A DNA stretch of 5,592 nucleotides from CAZNQW01 sp964575225 (GCA_964575225.1 CAZNQW010000253.1:1-5592), one strand, 5' to 3'; shown: positions 1-5,592, counted from the first letter of the stretch. Notes: a model not told the origin generated them from the letters alone. Program-made: numbers and translations.

Positions 1-53
1 CTGAGATACCGCACCCGACAAACTTATTATACGAGGAGGCTTGAGAGATACGC

Positions 54-416
54 ATGTTCCAAATCTGGTTTGTCCTGGATGATCCTGCCCTGCTGAACGA
101 TGTGTTGGAGGCATGGACCTCCGTCGGCATCTGCGGGATCACCATCCTCGAAAGCACCGGTGTGCACCGCGTGCGCAGCCGGGCCAGCACCCACGATGCA
201 CCGCTGATGCTGGGTCTCAGCCGCTTGCTGCGCACCGATCAGGTGGGCCACACCACCCTGTTTGCCGTGGTCGAGGATATGGCCGCCGTGGAACGGGCCA
301 AAGAGGCCACCGAGTCGGTGGTCGGCGATCTCAGCGGGCCCAATACCGGCATCCTCTTTGCCACGCCCGTCGCTGCGGCTTGGGGGCTGGACAAGCAGCC
401 GCCGGCTGAAGGCTAA
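54..416 (+). CDS. PII-like (GlnB-fold) signalling protein with altered T- and B-loops
   Basis: This 120-residue protein is probably a small cytoplasmic regulator of the PII superfamily, which senses nucleotides or small metabolites and usually controls a partner transporter or enzyme. The N-terminal half follows the PII pattern: strand 1 (residues 2-8), a helix (11-23), then G25-I26-x-G28-I29-T30 and E33-S-T-G36, matching the G-I-x-G-M-T and E-x-x-G positions of GlnB. The region 69-92 resembles strand 3 plus helix 2, and GILFATPV (99-106) matches GlnB's last core strand GKIFVSPV. The T-loop region (about 37-66) lacks an evident counterpart of the uridylylated tyrosine. The B-loop TGxxGDGK is replaced by LSGPNTG (93-99), so classical ATP/ADP binding is doubtful. 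Length is close to GlnB (about 112). The start has GAGGAGG at 33-39, 14 bases away, and a closer GAGAG at 43-47. It lies 11 bases before a cation exchanger gene, probably its target (inference). The fold assignment comes from reading the pattern, not from a search. Confidence 0.75.
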   Translation: MFQIWFVLDDPALLNDVLEAWTSVGICGITILESTGVHRVRSRASTHDAPLMLGLSRLLRTDQVGHTTLFAVVEDMAAVERAKEATESVVGDLSGPNTGILFATPVAAAWGLDKQPPAEG

Positions 417-427
417 GGCGCACTGCG

Positions 428-1411
428 ATGGCCTGGATTATCTTTGTGGCCAGCAGCGCGATTCTCGTGCTGGCAGCCGTCAAATTGGCCCAGTACGGCG
501 ACGTCATCGCCGTACGCACCCGCTTGGGCGGGATGTTTATCGGGGTGTTGCTCCTGGCGGGAGCCACCTCCTTGCCTGAATTGCTGACAACCATCAACTC
601 TTTCGATCAAGGAGTACCGGGGCTGGCTGCCGGCAATCTGTTGGGCAGCAATATGTTCAACATGCTGTTGCTGGCCGTGCTCGATGTGGTCAATCAGCAG
701 GCGCGGATTCTGCGACGGGTGGCCATGACCCATGCGCTGACGGCGGCCCTGGCCAGCGCCATGATCTGCATGGCCGTCTTTTTCATTCTGGCCGACATTT
801 CCCTCAGCATCGGCTGGGTGGGCGTCGATAGCCTCCTCCTTGTCCTCGTCTATGTGGCGGGCATCCGCCTGATCCAGCAGAACGGCCAGGCGTCGAGCAC
901 CACGGTGGAGGCGCCGGCTGGGGGACCAGTGATGCCTCTGTGGCGAGCGATCCTGGGCTTTTTGGCCGCCACTGCTGTGCTCGTGGTGGTGACTCCCTGG
1001 TTGGTGAGTTCCAGTACCGAGATCGCCGAGATCACCGGCCTGAGTACGGGCTTTGTAGGGGCTGCTTTGCTGGCGTTGGTCACATCGTTACCCGAAATGG
1101 TGGCCGTCATCGCCGCCGCCCGCCTGGGCGCCTACGACATGGCCGTGGGCAACCTGTTCGGCAGCAACGTGTTCAACATGTTTGCCCTGGGTGTATCGGA
1201 CCTCTTTTACACCTCAGGCCGGTTCCTGGGGGTGATCGATCCCTCCTTTGCCATGGTGGGCATGTTGGGCTTGCTGCTCACCATTTTGGCCCTGATTGGC
1301 AACATCGCCCGGGTGGAGCGCCGCCTGTTCTTTGTGGAAGCCGATGCGCTGTTGATCATCCTGATATACCTGGGCGGGATGTTCTTTCTGTACTCCCGAG
1401 GCATTGGCTGA
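428..1411 (+). CDS. Sodium/calcium exchanger family (CaCA, YrbG-like) membrane protein
   Basis: This 327-residue, very hydrophobic protein is a predicted inner-membrane cation/Ca2+ antiporter of the CaCA superfamily. The two hallmark alpha repeats are visible. Alpha-1 has T47-S-L-P-E51-L and G69-N-L-L-G-S-N75-M-F-N78. Alpha-2 has T219-S-L-P-E223-M and G241-N-L-F-G-S-N247-V-F-N250. E51 and E223 match the ion-coordinating glutamates of the family (Glu54 and Glu213 in the Methanocaldococcus NCX structure). The length matches the roughly 320-residue, ten-helix prokaryotic exchangers, so the gene looks complete. The glycine that normally precedes TSxPE is Ala46 in repeat 1 and Val218 in repeat 2, a departure from the common GTSxPE. 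The transported ion cannot be decided from the sequence: Na+/Ca2+, H+/Ca2+ or K+-dependent exchange are all possible. The start at 428 is preceded by AAGG at 415-418, which overlaps the stop of the PII-like gene, suggesting translational coupling in one operon. Confidence 0.9.
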   Translation: MAWIIFVASSAILVLAAVKLAQYGDVIAVRTRLGGMFIGVLLLAGATSLPELLTTINSFDQGVPGLAAGNLLGSNMFNMLLLAVLDVVNQQARILRRVAMTHALTAALASAMICMAVFFILADISLSIGWVGVDSLLLVLVYVAGIRLIQQNGQASSTTVEAPAGGPVMPLWRAILGFLAATAVLVVVTPWLVSSSTEIAEITGLSTGFVGAALLALVTSLPEMVAVIAAARLGAYDMAVGNLFGSNVFNMFALGVSDLFYTSGRFLGVIDPSFAMVGMLGLLLTILALIGNIARVERRLFFVEADALLIILIYLGGMFFLYSRGIG

Positions 1412-1516
1412 CAGCGGAGGCCCCCACAGTCGGGTCTGTACGATGCGAATCTCAAAGGCGGTAGGTCGTTAGGTCCTGGCGGATATTGAAAACTTTCACC
1501 CATTTGGAGGGTATGT

Positions 1517-2920
1517 ATGGGAATTATGGTTCGTGCCAGTTTGCTCATCTGCCTGGTATGCATTCTGATTGCTTGTGGCAGTACAGTCCCAACATCAATG
1601 CCGCCCGAGACTGCACCTTTGACAGAGGCGGCGACCGTCTCGCCGGAGCGGATCGCAGCCGGGCAGGCCTTTGCCGACCGGTTCCTCAACCGCGACTATG
1701 CAGCGGTAATGGAGGCCTTTGATGCCACGATGAAAAAGGCCTTCCCACTCGACAAGGTGAAGGAGGCGAGGGAATCGCTGGAGCCGCAGTTGGGCGCATT
1801 TGTGAAACCCATCGGTACGCGCGCAGAAAGACTCGAGCAGGCTGGCGTCGTGTACGACATCGTTTATGTTACCTGGGAGTTTGAAAAAGGGGCCATCGAT
1901 CTCAGGATCGTGTATAATCCATCCGGGGAGGTCGCGGGGCTGTTCTTCCAGCAAGCGCAGGTGACTCCGCCCGCCTCTTATGTCCCCCCGGCCTATGCCC
2001 AGATGGATGCTTTTCGTGAGCAGGATGTCACGGTCGGAAGCGGAGGGGAATGGGCACTGCCTGGGACGTTAACGTTGCCTGTGGGTGAGGGTCCATTCGC
2101 CGCTGTGGTGTTGGTGCACGGATCAGGTCCCAATGATCGGGATGAGACCATCGGCCCTAACAAGCCGTTCCGCGATCTTGCCTGGGGATTGGCTTCCAAG
2201 GGGCTTGCCGTGTTGCGGTACGAAAAGCGGACCAAGGAACATGCGTCCCGATTCACCCCGGACGTGGTGGCCCATCTGACGGCGAAGGACGAAACCATAG
2301 ACGATGCCTTGGCAGCCGTGGATCTGCTGCGCCATACGGAGGGTATCGATCCGACCCGACTCTATGTCCTGGGCCACAGTCTGGGCGGCTACCTATTGCC
2401 GAGGATTGGTGCAGCCGATCCGCAGATCGCCGGTTTGATCGTCCTGGCCGGGCCCACGCGGCCGATGGAAGATCTTGTGGTGGAGCAATACACTTATATC
2501 TTTGGTTTGGACGGTATTTCTGCCGAAGAGCAGGATCAACTAGACGAGCTGGTCGCCCAGGCCGAGCGCGTCAAGAGCCCGGACCTCATGGAAGAGACGG
2601 CTATGGACACCCTTCCCCTGGGAATGCCGGCCCGTTACTGGCTCGATCTGCGTGGGTACGATCCGGCTGAGGTCGCCCGCGAGTTGGCCCACCCCATGCT
2701 CATCTTGCAAGGGCAGCGCGATTACCAGGTGACAACTGCCGATCTGGAAGGGTGGAAGGCCAGTTTGGCATCACGTCCTGACGTCCAATTCCAGCTTTTC
2801 TCCGATCTCAATCACCTATTCATGCACGGGGAGGGCAAGAGCACCCCTGCCGAATATGAGAATGAGGGGCATATGGCCGAGGAAGTGGTCGTCAGAATTG
2901 CCGCCTGGATCTTGGACTGA
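1517..2920 (+). CDS. Lipoprotein alpha/beta hydrolase with N-terminal DUF3887-like domain
   Basis: This 467-residue protein is a predicted extracytoplasmic serine hydrolase; the substrate is unknown. Residues 5-19 are a short hydrophobic signal ending in lipobox L17-I-A-C20, so it is likely lipid-anchored outside the membrane. After a Thr/Pro-rich linker, residues about 42-145 resemble the DUF3887 domain (a small fold with a helical start and strands such as YDIVYVTWEFEKG), often found before such hydrolases. The alpha/beta hydrolase domain runs from about 160 to 467. The oxyanion motif is H201-G-S-G-P-N-D-R-D209, the nucleophile elbow G286-H-S288-L-G-G, the acid D402 (GQRDYQV) and the base H433 (LNHLF), so the triad is S288/D402/H433. 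The HGSGPxDRDE signature is typical of the dienelactone hydrolase-like/S33 group; an esterase or peptidase role is possible. The start is supported by GGAGG at 1506-1510, six bases upstream; Met4 (1526) is an alternative. The 105-base upstream gap shows no clear promoter or terminator. Confidence 0.9.
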   Translation: MGIMVRASLLICLVCILIACGSTVPTSMPPETAPLTEAATVSPERIAAGQAFADRFLNRDYAAVMEAFDATMKKAFPLDKVKEARESLEPQLGAFVKPIGTRAERLEQAGVVYDIVYVTWEFEKGAIDLRIVYNPSGEVAGLFFQQAQVTPPASYVPPAYAQMDAFREQDVTVGSGGEWALPGTLTLPVGEGPFAAVVLVHGSGPNDRDETIGPNKPFRDLAWGLASKGLAVLRYEKRTKEHASRFTPDVVAHLTAKDETIDDALAAVDLLRHTEGIDPTRLYVLGHSLGGYLLPRIGAADPQIAGLIVLAGPTRPMEDLVVEQYTYIFGLDGISAEEQDQLDELVAQAERVKSPDLMEETAMDTLPLGMPARYWLDLRGYDPAEVARELAHPMLILQGQRDYQVTTADLEGWKASLASRPDVQFQLFSDLNHLFMHGEGKSTPAEYENEGHMAEEVVVRIAAWILD

Positions 2921-3146
2921 TCCGACGCGTTCGCTGCCTTTCGAGATGTCCGACTCATCTGCATACCGTTGGGAGAGCCCCCATGGGCACGTCGCACAGC
3001 ATACCTGGATAGCCAAAGGGGGAGGTCGATTTTTCCAACTCCTGGTTGATCATTTTGACGGCTCTGGGCAGGATGTTCTTTTTTCTTCTCCTGGAGCATC
3101 GGCTGACAGGTATTCCCCCGCGGGAGATCAAGTCTGGAAAAATAGT
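2921..3146. other. Intergenic stretch with no recognised gene
   Basis: This is the first part of a 315-base gap between the lipoprotein hydrolase and the DUF4397 gene. Open frames cross it on both strands, including a 69-codon minus-strand frame from 3164 to 2955, but none has a good ribosome binding site or a recognisable protein pattern. I found only short palindromes: GCCC-CCAT-GGGC at 2977-2988 and CCCGCGGG at 3117-3124. Neither is followed by a T run, so no intrinsic terminator for the upstream gene is evident. Composition is mixed, with a pyrimidine-rich run at about 3077-3091. Confidence 0.5.
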
Positions 3147-3162
3147 GTTAAAATATCTTAAC
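3147..3162. promoter_or_regulatory. Imperfect palindrome upstream of the -35 box, candidate operator
   Basis: The 16 bases GTTAAAATATCTTAAC form an inverted repeat: the left half GTTAAAAT and the reverse complement of the right half, GTTAAGAT, agree at 7 of 8 positions. It ends six bases before the -35 hexamer at 3169, a place typical for an activator or UP-element-like contact. The role is inferred from position and symmetry. The AT-rich composition raises the chance that the symmetry is accidental. Confidence 0.35.
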
Positions 3163-3168
3163 AAAACC

Positions 3169-3197
3169 TTTACAAATTATGGATTATCGAGTATACT
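3169..3197 (+). promoter_or_regulatory. Sigma-70-type promoter for the DUF4397 gene
   Basis: The -35 box TTTACA (3169-3174, 5/6 to TTGACA) and the -10 box TATACT (3192-3197, 5/6 to TATAAT) are separated by exactly 17 bases, the optimal spacing for a housekeeping sigma factor. Transcription would begin at about 3204, giving a leader of roughly 32 bases that carries AGGAGG at 3221-3226, nine bases before the ATG at 3236. It lies in an AT-rich island within GC-rich DNA. A perfect 10-base palindrome, GAGTATACTC (3189-3198), covers the -10 box and could serve as an operator. This is the most convincing promoter in the window and implies strong, independent expression. Confidence 0.8.
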
Positions 3198-3235
3198 CCT
3201 GATCGTAACCTAAATCTTTCAGGAGGGATACGGAA

Positions 3236-4027
3236 ATGAAACGCTTATTCCTACTCGGTGCAGTATTGGTTCTCACCTTTGGTTTGACGGTTAGCGCCCT
3301 GGCGGCTGATGGCGAGGCCATGGTGCGCGTGGTGCACGCCTCGCCTGATGCGCCGGCGGTTGATGTGTGGGTCAACGGCGCCGTCGCGTTCAGCAATGCA
3401 CCTTTCAAGGGCATCACTGCCTACGCAGAATTGGATCCCGGCTCGTACAATGTCCAAGTCTCGCCGACCGGCGCGACAACGCCTATTGTCATTGATGCGA
3501 CCTTGGATCTGGCTGCCGACACCGACTATACGGTGGTCGCCGTTGGTCAATTGGCCAGTATCGAGCCGTTGGTGCTGATCGATACCAATAGCACCCCGGC
3601 AGCGGGCAAGGCGCACGTGCGGTTCGTGCATGCCTCCCCCGATGCGCCTGCCGTTGATATCGCGGTAAAGAACGGCCCCGTCCTTTTCTCAAACGTGCCG
3701 TTCAAGGGAGTGGGCGACTATCTTCCGGTGGATGCGGGCACCTACGACTTGGAGGTTCGCCTGGCCGGCACAGAGACGGTTGCCCTGGAAGTGCCCGGTG
3801 TGGCGCTGAGTGACCAGACGGTCTATACCATCTTTGCCATGGGCCTCGCCGGCGACGGCACTCTGGCCGCCGTGCCCAGCGTGGACGCCGCAGCGCCTGC
3901 CATGCTGCCGACAACCGGTGGCCCAATCGCCAACGGCTGGCTGGTCGCCCTTCTCATGGGAGGTTTGGCCCTGATGGCCAGCAGCCTGTTCCTTCGCCGC
4001 CAAGCAGGCGAGGTAAGGATCAAATAG
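3236..4027 (+). CDS. Secreted DUF4397 repeat protein with C-terminal LPTTG anchor
   Basis: This 263-residue protein is a predicted cell-surface protein; its biochemical role is unknown. Residues 1-23 form a signal peptide (K2-R3, hydrophobic core, cleavage likely after A-L-A23). Two DUF4397 beta-sandwich repeats follow. Repeat 1 starts at about residue 29, with H34-A-S-P-D-A-P-A-V-D43; repeat 2 starts at about 127, with H132-A-S-P-D-A-P-A-V-D141. The offset is 98 residues. FSNAPFKG and FSNVPFKG recur in the same order. The C terminus has L224-P-T-T-G228, a hydrophobic span at about 235-253 and then R254-R255. This is the layout of a sortase substrate, although no sortase gene lies in this window; a plain membrane anchor is the alternative. 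The start is supported by AGGAGG nine bases upstream, and the strong promoter at 3169-3197 suggests high expression. A stable hairpin lies 18 bases after the stop. Confidence 0.9.
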   Translation: MKRLFLLGAVLVLTFGLTVSALAADGEAMVRVVHASPDAPAVDVWVNGAVAFSNAPFKGITAYAELDPGSYNVQVSPTGATTPIVIDATLDLAADTDYTVVAVGQLASIEPLVLIDTNSTPAAGKAHVRFVHASPDAPAVDIAVKNGPVLFSNVPFKGVGDYLPVDAGTYDLEVRLAGTETVALEVPGVALSDQTVYTIFAMGLAGDGTLAAVPSVDAAAPAMLPTTGGPIANGWLVALLMGGLALMASSLFLRRQAGEVRIK

Positions 4028-4045
4028 TCATCTCGGGTTCCGTGC

Positions 4046-4077
4046 GATGTGGTCCCGCCGCAAGGTGGGGCCACATC
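4046..4077 (+). terminator. 14-pair GCAA-tetraloop hairpin, terminator-like or mRNA-stabilising
   Basis: The left arm GATGTGGTCCCGCC (4046-4059) and right arm GGTGGGGCCACATC (4064-4077) pair at all 14 positions, 12 Watson-Crick and 2 G-U (4053 with 4070; 4057 with 4066). The loop is GCAA, a GNRA tetraloop closed by C-G. It stands 18 bases after the stop of the DUF4397 gene. Only CCTGG then TTTT (4082-4085) follows, so the T tract is short and displaced, and the next gene's GGAGG begins at 4086. Full termination is therefore uncertain: partial read-through, 3'-end protection of the surface protein message, or control of access to the downstream ribosome binding site are all possible. Confidence 0.7.
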
Positions 4078-4094
4078 CTGGTTTTGGAGGCAAG

Positions 4095-5078
4095 ATGAGA
4101 CGTGCCTTGCGCACCATCGGGTTGGTTTTCGTCCTGTTGTTGCTTGCGGTTTTATTGGTGCCCTTGCTCATCCCCGTGCCGCCGCTGCAAGGTACCGTCC
4201 CGCTGCAGGAACTGGCCGACGCCGACAGCCGCTTTATCGATATCGATGGGCTTACCATCCACTACAAACTCCAGGGCCAGGGAGAACCGGCCCTGATCTT
4301 GCTCCACGGCTTTGGCGCCAGCACCTTTTCCTGGCGCGAGGTGATGCCTTCCCTTTCGCAAGGGACCACGACGGTGGCCTTTGACCGGCCCGCCTTTGGG
4401 CTCACAGAGCGTTTGCTGGACGGCGAGTGGCGGGGGCAGAATCCCTACAGCCTCGAAGCCCAGGCCGATCAGACCGTGGCGCTGATGGATCGCCTGGGCC
4501 TGGACCAGACGGTGCTGGTGGGCAACTCGGCCGGTGGCACGGTGGCGGTCGCAGCCGCCCTCCGCCATCCCGAGCGGGTGCAGGCGTTGGTGCTGGTGGA
4601 CGCGGCGATCTATCGTGGGGGCGGCGCCCCCGCCTGGGTGGGGCCGTTGTTGCGGACACCGCAGATGCGGCGCCTGGGGCCGCTGGTAGCCCGCTCGTTG
4701 GGGCAGCGGGGCGAGCAGTTGCTGCAGGGCGCCTGGTACGATCCTTCCAATATCACCCCTAAGGTAGTGGAAGGGTACAAGCAACCCCTGCGCGTCCAGG
4801 ATTGGGACCGAGCCCTGTGGGAGCTGACGATGGCCGGTCGCACCCTGGATCTTCAGGGACGCCTTGGCGAGCTGGCCATGCCGGTGCTGGTCATCACCGG
4901 CGACCAAGACCGCATCGTGCCCACAGAGGAGAGCGTGCGCCTGGCGGGAGAGCTGCCCAACGCGGATCTCGTCGTCATCCCCAACTGCGGGCACGTCCCT
5001 CAGGAAGAGTGCCCGGAGGCTTTTCTGGCGGCTGTGAGCGCCTTTCTCTCACAGATAGCCAGCGTCCCCGACCTTTAG
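4095..5078 (+). CDS. Membrane-anchored alpha/beta hydrolase
   Basis: This 327-residue protein is a predicted serine hydrolase of the alpha/beta fold (Abhydrolase_1 type), tethered by an N-terminal membrane segment at residues 8-28 that follows a basic M-R-R-A-L-R start. The catalytic domain is then probably outside the membrane. The oxyanion motif is H71-G-F-G-A-S, the nucleophile elbow G143-N-S145-A-G-G, the acid probably D272 (G-D-Q-D-R-I-V-P) and the base H300 (N-C-G-H-V). R94-P-A-F-G also fits the family. The elbow is GNSAGG rather than GHSxGG, as seen in some members of the group. Epoxide hydrolase, haloperoxidase or C-C hydrolase labels would be guesses. I chose the ATG at 4095 because GGAGG (4086-4090) stands just before it; an in-frame ATG at 4047 would start inside the hairpin and has no ribosome binding site. 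The spacer of four bases is short. The following gene starts 29 bases after the stop, so the two are probably cotranscribed. Confidence 0.9.
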   Translation: MRRALRTIGLVFVLLLLAVLLVPLLIPVPPLQGTVPLQELADADSRFIDIDGLTIHYKLQGQGEPALILLHGFGASTFSWREVMPSLSQGTTTVAFDRPAFGLTERLLDGEWRGQNPYSLEAQADQTVALMDRLGLDQTVLVGNSAGGTVAVAAALRHPERVQALVLVDAAIYRGGGAPAWVGPLLRTPQMRRLGPLVARSLGQRGEQLLQGAWYDPSNITPKVVEGYKQPLRVQDWDRALWELTMAGRTLDLQGRLGELAMPVLVITGDQDRIVPTEESVRLAGELPNADLVVIPNCGHVPQEECPEAFLAAVSAFLSQIASVPDL

Positions 5079-5107
5079 AGAAAGCGATTTTTGGAAAGGA
5101 GTTCTGT

Positions 5108-5512
5108 ATGACTGCCTACTATCTCAAACTCTATTTGGCTACCCTTGTCGCCTTTTTTGCCATCGATATGGTCTGGCTCGGTTTGGTGGCGCGCACCTTT
5201 TACCGCAAGCACCTGGGCTTTCTAATGGCGCCTAGTCCCAACTGGCCCGCTGCCGTCCTCTTTTATCTGCTGTTCGTGGGCGGCATCCTGGTGTTCGTGG
5301 TTGTGCCCGGGCTGGAATCGGGCTCGCTGGTGACGACACTGGTGCGCGGGGCGCTGTTCGGTCTGATCACCTACGCTACCTACGACTTGACGAATCTTGC
5401 CACCCTCAAAGATTGGCCCGTGATCCTGACCATCGTGGACCTGATCTGGGGGACCGTCCTGAGTACCGCTGTGAGTTTCGCCGGGTACATGGCCGGCCAG
5501 TGGCTGATGTAG
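5108..5512 (+). CDS. DUF2177 family small membrane protein
   Basis: This 134-residue integral membrane protein has about four hydrophobic segments (roughly 6-28, 48-67, 78-92 and 105-130). It matches the DUF2177 pattern: D20-M-V-W23-L-G in the first helix, F31-Y-R near the first loop, the conserved T91-Y-D93-L-T-N96-L-A-T-L-K101-D-W103 and D111-L-I-W114-G in the last helix. The biochemical function of the family is not established. In some proteobacteria the family sits near cyclopropane-fatty-acid-synthase-like and photo-oxidative stress genes, but that context is not visible here. The length is normal for the family. The start at 5108 is chosen for AAGGAG at 5096-5101, six bases upstream; the frame stays open further upstream only as an overlap with the hydrolase gene. 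The 42-base gap after it leads directly to another gene start, suggesting an operon. Confidence 0.88.
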   Translation: MTAYYLKLYLATLVAFFAIDMVWLGLVARTFYRKHLGFLMAPSPNWPAAVLFYLLFVGGILVFVVVPGLESGSLVTTLVRGALFGLITYATYDLTNLATLKDWPVILTIVDLIWGTVLSTAVSFAGYMAGQWLM

Positions 5513-5554
5513 GATCTGCAACGGTTTGCTTTTTGAAAGGAGAGGAGGGATCCG

Positions 5555-5592
5555 ATGGCTCAACCAGCGATCGAAATAGGCGTTCGTAGCCC
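5555..5592 (+). CDS. Start of an unidentified gene, cut by the window end
   Basis: Only 12 codons and two bases are present (MAQPAIEIGVRS, with a next codon beginning CC). A strong purine-rich site, GGAGG at 5544-5548, lies six bases before the ATG and follows a second one (AAAGGAG, 5536-5542), so initiation here is credible. The fragment is too short to recognise a family. The 42-base spacing from the DUF2177 gene suggests cotranscription. Confidence 0.6.
   Translation, partial: MAQPAIEIGVRS

Noticed and set aside
1..30. Possible promoter: CTGAGA (1-6) and TATTAT (25-30) before the PII-like gene
   Set aside because: The -35 match is weak (4/6) with an 18-base spacer at the window edge, and the predicted start at about 37 would fall within the GAGGAGG ribosome binding site.
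1913..1918. TATAAT hexamer inside the lipoprotein hydrolase gene
   Set aside because: There is no -35-like hexamer at a suitable distance (TTGAAA at 1881 is 26 bases away), and it lies well inside a coding region.
2977..2988. GCCC-CCAT-GGGC as a terminator of the hydrolase gene
   Set aside because: The stem is only four pairs and no T run follows.
2955..3164. 69-codon minus-strand frame in the intergenic region
   Set aside because: It has no clear ribosome binding site or recognisable protein pattern, and its start region overlaps the AT-rich promoter island.
4047..4094. Upstream in-frame start for the anchored hydrolase at 4047
   Set aside because: It would begin inside the left arm of the hairpin without a ribosome binding site and add a non-hydrophobic extension before a good signal-anchor start at 4095.
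4152..4994. Long 280-codon minus-strand frame opposite the anchored hydrolase
   Set aside because: It lies opposite a gene with a full catalytic triad, is rich in His, Gln, Arg and Pro as expected for a GC-rich shadow frame, and has no family pattern.
5518..5534. GCAA-CGGT-TTGC followed by five T as a terminator after the DUF2177 gene
   Set aside because: The four-pair, AT-containing stem is too weak, and a well-placed gene start follows within 25 bases.

Overview
The window is GC-rich and compact. It carries six complete genes and the start of a seventh, all on the + strand, each with a purine-rich ribosome binding site. No gene gives a definite taxonomic label. The combination of a two-repeat DUF4397 surface protein ending in LPTTG plus a membrane segment, a lipobox-type hydrolase with a DUF3887-like domain, a second N-terminally anchored alpha/beta hydrolase and a DUF2177 protein fits a Chloroflexota bacterium (Anaerolineae or Caldilineae type). 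That placement is inference from gene style, not from a marker gene.

Left part (1-1411): a 120-residue protein related to the PII (GlnB) fold is followed after 11 bases by a CaCA-type cation exchanger with two inverted alpha repeats. The spacing suggests one operon, and I infer that the PII-like protein may regulate the exchanger. The PII-like protein keeps the N-terminal half and last strand of the fold but has lost the usual nucleotide-binding B-loop and has an unusual T-loop.

Middle part (1412-4045): a 467-residue lipoprotein combines a DUF3887-like domain with an alpha/beta hydrolase whose Ser-Asp-His triad is visible. A 315-base gap follows. Its first 225 bases hold nothing I can identify. 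Its last 90 bases are AT-rich and contain a very good sigma-70-type promoter (TTTACA, 17 bases, TATACT), flanked by one imperfect palindrome and overlapped by one perfect palindrome. This promoter drives a 263-residue secreted protein with two DUF4397 repeats, an LPTTG motif and a C-terminal anchor, probably abundant at the cell surface.

Right part (4046-5592): a 14-pair hairpin with a GCAA tetraloop separates the surface protein gene from a closely spaced set: a membrane-anchored alpha/beta hydrolase, a small DUF2177 membrane protein and the first 12 codons of a further gene. The hairpin is followed by only a short T run and lies just before the next ribosome binding site. It may be a partial terminator, an mRNA-end stabiliser or a translation-modulating element.

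I see no mobile element, CRISPR array, tRNA or rRNA. The best candidate for something little described is the PII-like/cation exchanger pair.
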